From Siphonodentalium dalli (taxonomy: Eukaryota > Mollusca > Scaphopoda > Gadilida > Siphonodentaliidae), in assembly GCA_032622095.1 (NCBI GenBank), contig CP136067.1, positions 132,063,990 to 132,127,989 on the forward strand: 64,000 nucleotides of DNA. Direction: 5' to 3'. Each line of letters opens with the position of its first letter. Position 1 is the stretch's first letter. A program made the translations under genes and the position numbers. Of this stretch, positions 12,501-24,500 are shown piece after piece. The notes under the pieces are model-generated. The model was not told the DNA's origin, did no database searches, and saw only the letters and a program-made list of their open reading frames with translations.

Positions 12501-15500
12501 TCGTAACATGGACAGGTAAATATAATATTGTCGTAACATATGGACAGGTAAATATAATATTGTCGTAACATGGGCAGGTAAATAATATTGTCGTAACATA
12601 TGGACAGGTAAATAATATTGTCTTAACATATGGACAGGTAAATAATATTGTAACATATGGACAGGTAAATAATATTGTCGTAACATATGGACAGGTAAAT
12701 AATATTGTCGTAACATATGGACAGGTAAATAATATTGTCGTAACATATGGACTGGTAAATAATATTGTCGTAACATATGGACAGGTAAATAATATTGTCG
12801 TAACATATGGACAGGTAAATAATATTGTCGTAACATATGGACAGGTAAATAATATTGTCGTAACATATGGATAGGTAAATAATATTGTCGTAACATATGG
12901 ACAGGTAAATAATATTGTCGTAACATATGGACAGGTAAATAATATTGTCGTAACATATGGACAGGTAAATAATATTGTCGTAACATATGGACAGGTAAAT
13001 AATATTGTCGTAACATATGGACAGGTCAATAATATTGTCGTAACATATGGATAGGTAAATAATATTGTCGTAACATATGGATAGGTAAATAATATTGTCG
13101 TAACATATGGACAGGTAAATAATATTGTTGTAACATATGGACAGGTAAATAATATTGTAACATATGGATAGGTAAATAATATTGTCGTAACATATGGACA
13201 GGTAAATGATATTGTCATAACATATGGATAGGTAAATAATATTGTCGTAACATATGGATAGGTAAATAATATTGTAACATATGGATAGGTAAATAATATT
13301 GTCGTAACATATGGACAGGTAAATGATATTGTCATAACATATGGATAGGTAAATAATATTGTCGTAACATATGGACAGGTAAATAATATTGTAACATATG
13401 GATAGGTAAATAATATTGTCGTAACATATGGACAGGTAAATGATATTGTCATAACATATGGATAGGTAAATAATATTGTCGTAACATATGGTTAGGTAAA
13501 TAATATTGTCGTAACATATGGATAGGTAAATAATATTGTCGTAACATATGGATAGGTAAATAATATTGTCGTAACATATGGATAGGTTAATAATATTGTC
13601 GTAACTTATGGATAGGTAAATAATATTGTCGTAACATATGGATAGGTAAATAATATTGTCGTAACATATGGATAGGTAAATAATATTGTCGTAACATATG
13701 GACAGGTAAATAATATTGTCGTAACATATGGACAGGTAAATAATATTGTCGTAACATATGGACAGGTAAATAATATTGTCGTAACATATGGACAGGTAAA
13801 TAATATTGTCGTAACATATGGACAGGTAAATAATATTGTCGTAACATATGGATAGGTAAAAATCATTTTATCTCAACATATGGACAGGTATGTCATTTTA
13901 TCTCAACTTATGGACAGGTAAGTCATTTTATCATAACCTATGGATAGGTGAGTTATTTTATCTCAACATTTGGACAGGTAAGTCATTTTATCTCAACATT
14001 TGGACAGGTAAGTTATTTTATCTCAACATTTGGACAGGTAAGTCATTTTATATCAACATATGCACAGTCATATCTTATAGCTTCTTATTCTTCAAATATA
14101 TGCAGAAACGACTAGGCATTCTCTGTTTCTGTATCCTGGATGGCAACAAGCCATATCATTGATGGCAATAGTGAATGTGAGTAAAAACGCTTTGCTTCCA
14201 AAAACACTTAATTTACATGGACAATTGGCGTGGATTATTTCTATTCTCTTTAACACATACAGCATACTAGTATGTCATTTCAAATCAACTGATATATTTC
14301 TGGTGGCAATGACGATAAACACTTGCATCTACAAAAACAGCAATGTTTTAATTCAGCATGTAAGCGCAAACACACTGAATCGTTGATGATGCAATGCTTT
14401 TCAGTGACACATTATGATGTCAACTGACTGGTGTGCTATTCCATCTGCGAAATAACATAGTTCCCACTCCAAAGAACCTTTTATTTGATATTCTGTAGGT
14501 TCCCGAGATTGGCATCAGATTGATGTACCTTATGTGGGCCACAAATTAACGGCAAATGCGATATGTGGTCCAAAGAAGGAGCTCAACCTAACTACGGATC
14601 TCAGAAACACACATGGTGGTGATAACCTATATGTGACCCGCCATATCAAATCCAGTCGGAAGTCGGGATTTTTTTACCCTGTGCCAATGCATTCTCTTAT
14701 ATATGCGAGTCGACCATAGGTCGCCTCGCATATATAAGAGAATGCATTGGCCTAACAATTTTTTATCATTTTTTTAAAATAAATGTTTCTGACAATTTTT
14801 AGGACATAAAATAAAAAACTTCCATTACCCTGCAGGGAGCCCCACACATATATAGAAGCATATAGAAGAGTGTCGTCTGCTCATGTTTGTCTGGGGCTCT
14901 GTATGGGTGAAATTATAAAATTGTTAAAGAATACAAGAAATAATTATTAAAATTGTAAAAAATTGTTAGTCCAATGCATTCTCTTATATATGCAAGGCGA
15001 CCTATGGTCGACTCGCATATATAAGAGAATGCATTGGCACAGGGTAAAAAAATCCCGACTTCCGACTGGATTTGATATGGCGGGTCACATATACACCCGC
15101 TTTTCAAAGAAAAGTCTAAATGAATTTTTTTTAGAATGTTCGCAATCAGGAGCCTTATATAGAGAGTTCCTCGGGTTGATTTACTGCCATAACTTATGAG
15201 AATTAAACATAAGTTCTCAGAAGAGTGTGTTATTTGTCAATGTATTCGCAACATAATCAACCACATGCCTTTAGCGATGTCCACTTCAATATCTTTCAGA
15301 ATAAGGCAAAAATTAAAAAAATTGAATATCCCCAAAGAGATTTATTGTCTCTCAAAATGCTTCATTAGTGGTCAGCGTTAACTGGCAAATGTACTTATCT
15401 TTGTTCATCAATCCCTATTGTCCACTTTGATATCTTTCAGTATTAGGAAATAAGAATTAGTTTCCCGAAGAATGGTTCAGTAATAGTCAGCGTTAGCGAA

Positions 15501-18500
15501 TAAATAAAATTATATTCCTTTATCATTTCCTATCGGTTTTGGGAGATACGTTGGTGATATAGACTTTAATCTGTGGATCGGGTATGGGAATATGTCAGAG
15601 GGGAAAAGGGCAAAGGCACCTAAAAAAACAGCCATTATCCTGCAGGGAGCCCCACACATATATAGAAGCATATAGAAGAGTGTCGTCTGCTCATGTTTGT
15701 CTGGGGCTCTGTATGGGTGAAATTATAAAATTGTTAAAGAACACAAGAAAAAATTATTAAAATTGTTAGGCCAATGCATTCTCTTATATATGCGAGGCGA
15801 CCTATGGTCGACTCGCATATATAAGAGAATGCATTGGCACAGGGTAAAAAAATGGGCTGACACGGACAATTGTCAGATTCCAAATTCAAATTTTTGTAGG
15901 TTGTCAGGCTCTGCTTTGAAACTGTCTGATATAATATCAGGTTGAAATATTGACGTATTTTAAAGGCAAATATCACTGCTAATGTGATATATTTTTCAAA
16001 ATACATTTATATAGTCTGCTGTTAATGAAATTTATTCTATTGGAGAGTAGTTTTGAAATATTTGTTTTGCCAAAATCTGGGTTTTTCAAATGTATGATTA
16101 TTAGAACTTGGATGTCTACAAATTATTGGAATTGGAAAATTTATGGAACTAGTTTTTCCTCCCGGTCAAGTTATGACATACTACTGTCCTCCGTTCTGTA
16201 CAGTCATATGTTCGTAATGATAGGCCTAAAAAAGTTACAATTGTTAAAAAGAGAAACATAATTGGGGGATAATACATCATTAGTTTCACTTGGCATTATT
16301 TTGGGTGATAAAAAAGACATGTCAGGTCTCAGTTTGAAATGTCAGACCATGTCTGTTTGGTGGCTGACAAAATGTCAGTCAGTCAAATAAAATTTATTTT
16401 AAAGCTTGCCGCTGCTCCTTTAGTGGAAATCCCTTCACAATGTTTACCACACACAAGTGAAATATACAGTAATGTCCTAAATAATCGATTATTTAGGGCA
16501 CTACTGTACATGACTCTTTATTTCTCTTGATTCAGGCATCAAACAGGAGCAATCAGGACCAATTGTCTCGACTGTCTGGATCGGACTAACGCTGTACAGA
16601 CATTAATTGCTCTCCAGGTAAAGTTTACTTGTTTGGCGATGGCAGAGGAGTATAGCTAAGTTATTAGTTACAACTAACATCATCTCTTCATGATTCATGT
16701 ATTTATTTCTGCAAATCCATATACTGATTGCTCATTTGTTATCTTGTTTGTGCTTGGGCAAGAGGTATACACATACGTATGCATAACATCCACTGTCGTA
16801 ACGTGTGCATAAGACCATCTTTCATCAACATAAAGTTATATGTGTGTGCACAATGACCAAGAAGTCCGAAACAGACATGTATGCATATAATAACCGAACC
16901 GTTATAAATGTATGTATATAGCATTATAGTTTCTTGTAGCTCAATGTGTAACTCCCTTCATGTTCATGAGATTTTCCAGTCAAACATAAACAAAATAATG
17001 GGCAAATTATAGCAACCACTAGCATGTGAAGCGCACGTTGGTGCTCTTAGGAACAGGTGATTTATGACGTCATATAATTTTTTGTCCCCCGAAAAATTTA
17101 TTTTTGGGGGACTATAGAAACGGGGTCCGTTCGTCCGTCCGTCCGTTCGTCCGTCCATTTGTCCGTCCGTTCGTCCGTCCGTCCATCACACTTTTGAGTA
17201 CCTTCATGGTGTAATCATCTCCTCCCACAGTTTTCATCCTAGAGATTTGAAACTTCAGAATATTGTTGCCCATATATTGAAGATGTGCAACATGTATATA
17301 GATGACGGAAAAATTATTTTTTGACAGAGTTATTAACCCTTTTCGACTTAGAAAATTTCAACATTTTTTATAATTTTCTGTATGAGGGTACCTTCATGGT
17401 GTAATCAACTCCTCCTACAGTTTTGATTGTAGATATTTGAAACTTCAGAGTATTGTTATCCACATATTGGAGATGTACAACATGTATATAGAGGACGGAA
17501 AAATTATTTTTTTACGGAGTTATTAACCCTTTTCGACTAAGAAAATTTCAAAATTTCAAACAAATTTCTTTAACAAAGCGGCATCGACTTGCCACTTTTT
17601 CGGGGGACACTGTGGTCAGCTGACCTTTTATTTCTATAGGGATGAGCCAAATCCTGGTGGTGTGTACGTTTTATTGTGAAATTGACACGTGACTTCTGGT
17701 TAGTATCTATCTGGAGATTACTGTATTGCGGAATCGGCAGTGGACAACGAGACGAAAATAAAATTGTCAACTTCACAACTTCCGAAGAATTCCCATGTGA
17801 TTTAGGCTTATTAGTTTAATTTCGACCAATTTCGTTAATTGGCTTAATGAAAACCAGAGAAGACGTCATGGCACTGTTCATGACGTCATTTACATCATGC
17901 TGGCTTTGCGGGCCAGAATCAAGACAAGATTGCACAATCCATGACAATACTTGTCATGTCGTCTCCACCAGGGCCATTGCATGCTGTTACATAAATTATT
18001 CTTAGTGTTATGTCGCCTCAAATGTTAGGCAGTGTGGTTGCTCCACTTCGTGTCACGTACGATTCATATTAGTCATGATCTTAGGCGCAACCTAAAGGGA
18101 ACCCCAACACGAACTACTCTCATGTATAATATTAATATATATAATGTTTATGTCTCTATAGCGATGTCACAGATGTGCGCTTCTTGCAAAACTTTCATAT
18201 CTGGTGGAATATTCCGACATAAAATCGAACCGCAAAGATGAACAAATATTCAATTTCAATAGATATTCATAACTGATTTGTCAAACCAAATATAAATTAA
18301 ATTCTATGGTCGAATCAAATATTATTTCGAATTCAAAGACATTTTAATTGTATCAGATTCTTTAAAGGTACACAATCCAATTCGATTGTCACCATATCAT
18401 CAGATTCCAACAACGACATTTTTTGAAATGCCGCTTCTGTTATCAGAATCGAATAATTGCCCAAAAAATAATGCTAACCACAGTCAACTATGGTATAAAA

Positions 18501-21500
18501 TTGACCAAAACTTGTTATTTATCAACATTTTGTTCCAAATTGTTTTGCCTGTTTGTCAAATATGTAACACAAAAAGGCATCTTGATTTTAGAGTTATCCA
18601 TCTTCATCTGCAATTTGGTCTGAGACAATTTTCTCGTTATCTGTTTACTGAGCCACTTAAAATGATCGGTGGTGAAAAATAATAGATTTCAAACATTGAT
18701 ATCCGATCACTCTGAGCTATGATGTGGGGGGGGGGGGGGTACTCGACTCAAATGAAATATTTTTTACCACTGAAGACAAGGAAATTGTAATTTGCGAGTG
18801 TTAATTCTGATTATGCATCTTTAACCTTCATCTTTATAGGTCTTACCCAAGCAATTGGAGAGTTTGGGTCTGGCAAACAAGCCACAAATGCTTGGAAGGT
18901 TTGAGGAGATATACAAACAGATATGGACGACCAATGGCGACCACATCAGTCGAATATATGCTGGTACTGGTGCTCTCGGTGGTGGTCGATCAAAGGTAGA
19001 TACTGTTAATTTGGATTAAAAATCTCACTAAATCATAGTAGAATTGTCAGTCTGAGAGTCACCAACTGATTTGACAATTTTTTGTGAGTATATTTGGAAT
19101 TGGCTGATAATAGCGAATCTGAGAACCCATTTCTTGCCATTGACAGTTTATTTCCTTGTCCATGAATCATATTTCCTTTTCTTTTTATAGGTATATTTTT
19201 GCAAATATACAGCTATGCTCTTATTAAGCGACCTGTTTAACGAGGTTATGGGCCGGTACTTACCACGGTGATACCACCAGAATACCGCGGTGATACCACC
19301 AGACTACCGCGTTTATAATTTTGTACCGCGGTGGAGGGCGGTATTATTAGGTCACCGCGTTATTGGTGCTCGTTACCGCCGTACACCGCTTTATTTTGTT
19401 CGTGACCACATGTAACCGTGTTCAATTTACCGCGAACCGCCCTCCACCGCGAAGTGAAAACATGCGTGAAACAAACTAGGCGGCCTGCAGGAATCCAATT
19501 CGTGATCTCGGGAAGTTAAAATACATTATTGTAAGGACGGTACCGCCTTCATTCTCTCTCGGGCTATGTCTATGCACGATAGCGTCACGCGGTTGGATAC
19601 ATGATGTATAACTTCAATATCTGATGCCAAAAACAAAAAATAGGTGTGTTTCCGGTATTTTGGTTTCTGGATGCCGACCCTAAACTTTTTTCCGCTACAT
19701 ATATTTTCCCGATACCAAAATCAAAACATAAAAGTGAAACACAAATAAAGCGACGTATCGTATAAACAAGGTGAAGTCCCATGCGACTTGCAGTGATACC
19801 GATATAATTTACAATCAATACTGAATTACGACTTTTGAATAGTTAAAAACAAAGCCGTGGCATCGCGGTCCTTTCTTTGATCGAGGATGAAAGGGATTCT
19901 CGAAGAGAAAGTGACACCAAGTAATCATAAATCATATTCATTCAACCAGTTACGATGTAGCAGGTGCACAATTTCTAGACAATGCTGACGTTATTCTTGT
20001 TTGATGTTACCGCGAAGTTTGTGAGTGAGAGCTACCGAAACCATGATCAACACGACACAAAAATAAGTGCACGTACATGGCGATTGGCTGGCTTAAAATC
20101 GTATATCGTTGAAAGTTATAGATAAAAGTTAAATGTTATGGACCAATTAGTCGGGAGAATGAAGTTACAGTAATTATATTTCAACGTACGAATGCAATGC
20201 AGAGATTCGAAACACTCAACGTCACGGCATGTGATTGACACACAGTAAATTACCGGTACATCAAACAATGGAGCATGTGCATGTCTCCAGATACCATGGG
20301 GTTCACGATGGGTGAAAAGTCTCCATTTAACTTTCATGTACGAATAAATTGGAGGTAAATAAAAGGGATGAACACTAAAATATATATAATTGTATGTTCT
20401 GCATTGTATGCAGGACAAAATAGCTCAAACTTATTTGGGTCCACTGCCGCTGTTTTAGTTCGAACCACAGTAAAATCTAGCAACCATATCGCAACTGAAC
20501 ATTGTAAATTCTCCGACAATAGACCGACATATTGCGCTTGGAAACTTGAAAGATTTGATGTTGCTACGTCGACAGTCACTGAGCACGTGCGCGTCCGTGA
20601 TTATTGTCGGTGGCATTGTTTGATCTCTTGCAACGTTTAGCGGTCGCATGGATTTGCTGTACTCGACAGTTCAGGGTACAAATTATTTTCACATATTCTT
20701 ATCTAATCACGATTCGGATGAAACGCATGCGTATTTGGCATTGGAAAGGGGAAACATATGCCTCTATATAATAAGTCTGTTTGGTTCGCACAAGTTAATT
20801 ACGCACAAATCTGATTATCTGAGTAACGACAATAACACTAACTAAATTGAAAGTGTTTGTTGCAACAACAAAAAAACATACTGAATTCCAAGATGATTTA
20901 AATTGTTTGTATGTTCGTTCGTTTGGTTGATGCACCCAGTCACTCGGTAAGATAATCAGCCGCACATTTTGTCATTTGGCTCACATTATTGTGTATTGGC
21001 AATACAGTTCACGGAGACTGTCGACGAACGCCATTTGTTTGCAGATTGGCAGTCACACATCGCTTCCCGTCATCAACCTCGTTAAAAAAACGCTACCGCG
21101 GTACTAGCATTCGTTACCGTTGGTAATGCGGTGGTACCGCGAACGGAACGCTACTACACCGCGGTACTAACGCATGTACACCTCGTTAAAGCAGGTAGCT
21201 TACTGTGAGCAGTACTGTAATTGAATCATTTTTCAATGATTTGTACCCTATAGAGTCAATACACCCAACAAAAGTTTTTTCTGGTTATTTTTTGGAAAGT
21301 TTTTGACATCTCTTTAATAAAACGAGAAGTAAATATTTACAATTGAGCGTAGTTCAGACAATGTTTACTATGTAGTGGTATGGCCGATTTGCTTGAGAAT
21401 TTCTGCAATGTTAGTAGAATATATGTTTTGGACGTTTCGTAGAATAGTAACAAAACTGTTGTCTAAAGCGGTATACGCTGATTACAACTCAACGGGCGTT

Positions 21501-24500
21501 AGCACGCTGTTGTATTATAAGCTAGAATAATTCAATTAAAGGGTGTCACAATGACAGCCTATTGTGACGTAGTAGAGTGAGTGAGTTAATGAGATCAGTA
21601 AACTGAGTCACTTTAGCAGCGTCTTCCAGACTGAACAGGTGTATTTCGCCAAATTTCCAGCACAGTTTTTGTGAAAACTGGGCATAACAATTAATATAAG
21701 ATTGAATGTATTTAAGATAACATGTCAAAACGTCATATAACATTTTCGAAAATTAAGATGTATAGCACTTGACATACAATGCTTCCAGAGCGTTTTGCCC
21801 AAAGGGTTTTATCTCTGGTTTAACACAGGTTGTTAAGTGTAGACTTTTGTTAGCCGGGAGCCGCTGGGTTATTTTTGTGTATTTTATATGTAACACTGTA
21901 TCAGAGTTTAGATTGTTTATAACATAATGTGTATGCCACATGGAAGCATGTCTTTTTGCTTAATTTATTAATTTGGTTTAGTCGATAAACTCTGAATCGT
22001 TCCACGGCTTCCGGTTTGTGTATGACTGTACATATCTAAATACCAATAAAGACGCACGCTATCTGCTATATATGTTTTAGTTGTATCTAGTCTAGCGTAG
22101 ACTGCAACATTCCTCCAGTTGACATAGCGCCTGAATACTATCTTATCAATTTCACGTACCCGAACAAGCCATAGCATGTCTTTAACCCTTTGAATGCCAG
22201 GTCGATTTTTTTATCAACCCATATACCCTGTGCCAATGCATTCTCTTATATATGCGAGTCGACCATAGGTCGCCTCGCATATATAAGAGAATGTATTGGC
22301 CTAACAATTTTTTATCATTTTTTTTTAAATAAATGTTTCTGACAATTTTTAGGACATAAAATAAAAAACATCCATTACCATGCAGGGAGCCCCACACATA
22401 TATAGAAGCATATAGAAGAGTGTCGTCTGCTCATGTTTGTCTGGGGCTCTGTGTGGGTGAAATTATAAAATTGTTAAAGAATACAAGAAATAATTATTAA
22501 AATTGTAAAAAATTGTTAGTCCAATGCATTCTCTTATATATATGCGAGGCGACCTATGGTCGACTCGCATATCGTGGGGTTAGAGCAACAAGGTACCATG
22601 TCGACTTTTTGATGAAAATTAGTTTTTTTGTTATTTGGGATGCAAATTAATTATACTTTCATGTGTAAAAATACTGGAGATCAATTTGACTAATTAATTA
22701 GTCTACTCATTAATTACCACAGGGTACCATCTTGGTTATTGCCAATATGGTTAGAGCAACAAGGTACCATGTGGGTATTGTTGCATGCAACAAGGTGCTA
22801 TCTTGGATATGGCACCTTGTTGCTGATAAGAAGTAATTAAATTGGTATCAATTTCTACCACTTAAAACTTATAGCACCTGGTTGTTGGCTTGTTAACAGA
22901 TATCACAACATGTGTTTTTGTATAATGATAAGGAAGCCTGTACATATAAAATCTGAGTGTTTGTTGGAATGTAACAGACATTGTTCACTTAACTAGGAGT
23001 TCACTAGGACAATGGAGTATACTACATTCTTTACCTCACACATACTAACTGACTGATTCTGAAGCACTGAAGATAAACACTGGCATTTTTAAAGGTATGT
23101 TATTATGGTTTTTATACCCTTTGTCTTGTATATTGTGCACTTCGAATGTATAATGTCCAATTAGCAGTTAATTCCAATCGGTGCTAATGGCTGACAGGTG
23201 AACTTAAAGGTATAAAACATGTGATCGCTCAATTTAATTTGGCATTTTATTGAGTGTTTACCCATTTTGTCATACTAGTAATATGCATCTATGTAATAAT
23301 CAAGTCAATTATTTTAACTTCTGCCTAAATTATGAGACCACCACCTGTAATTTACAGTAAATTTTGACGTCCATGTCAACATTTCTAGTCAATAGCTTGT
23401 TTACAATGTATATTTGTGGTAATTTGTCGTGTTGTCCCAAATATTTTCTTTAAATCTATGGTTGTGACCAATGAGATAATTTATTATTTACACTTATTAT
23501 TTCAGATGTCTGCTCAGTATCAAGGTGATGTGGATTCTGCCTGGTCAAACGTATCAGACTCTGTATTTGACGACCAGATAGATAAATTTGAGATGTCACA
23601 GAGGAGCTTGACTTCTACTCTTGATTCGGAAAGTTCGGATGATGTACCATTAGCTCGACTTGCCAAGAGACTCAAAAATAAAAAAACCGTTTCATGTACT
23701 GACGAGGATACCCAGGAGTCATTTAGCGATGACATAGAAAGATGCTGTGTACTCATCAGATTCTGACTGGTCAAACGTATCAGACTCTGTATTTCACGAT
23801 TAGATGGATAAACTTGAGATGTCATAGACGAACTTGACTTCTGCTGTTTACACAGATAGTTTGGATGATGTACCATTAGCTCGACTTGCCAAGAGACCAA
23901 TGAAAGATGATTTGAAATCATCAGATTCTGACAATGTTATACCTCATGAAAAATCGGAAAAGGTGGGACAGAGTAAAACATTTCGCAAACAGAAGCGTAA
24001 ATGCATAAAAATAAGTAAGGTTTAGTCTAAACTTTAGAGCACAAGAATTGATTTTTACCAGAATCAATCGAGTCAAAGATGAGATATATTCTGGTAAAGA
24101 ACTATTCGCGTGCTCTGACCGACTAAGAGCACAATTGATCCCACATTATGCAATCAACTGGAAATGTGCTGTTGGGCGTGTTTTGACCAAGACGCACAAT
24201 CCGTGTGCTGGCCGCGGTTGGACACAATAGCCAGTTAGCCACGCCCAACAACATGATTAACATGAACTAATCGCCATTGAATGTGAATAGATATGTCCAA
24301 AACAACACGGACTGGTCCCACTTTGAAGCGCCAGTGCGATTTGGCTGTTATGAGTTGCGTGTGCCTAACAATGGGATAATCACTGAACTATTACTTCACC
24401 AGCCTTGGGAATTGGTGTGCTTTACCAAAAATCAGGGAATGATTGCAACAATGGGATTGTGCTCTAAAAATCAATACACACCAAGTAGTTGACTCAAAGA

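Noticed and set aside
11769-13866. Long minus-strand open frames of up to several hundred codons with repeated [10 protein letters not shown]-type or [10 protein letters not shown]-type peptides
   Set aside because: They follow from a 30-bp repeat whose reverse strand happens to lack stops in more than one frame. There is no start context, the frames overlap each other, and the array grows from a coding exon on the other strand.
11796-14066. CRISPR-like array
   Set aside because: The units abut with no unique spacers, the genome is eukaryotic, and the repeat derives from an exon end.
20116-20640. Overlapping 80-100 codon frames on both strands around 20.1-20.6 kb as a host gene
   Set aside because: They lie inside the TIR element 19225-21202, overlap each other on opposite strands, and show no family motif or splice context.
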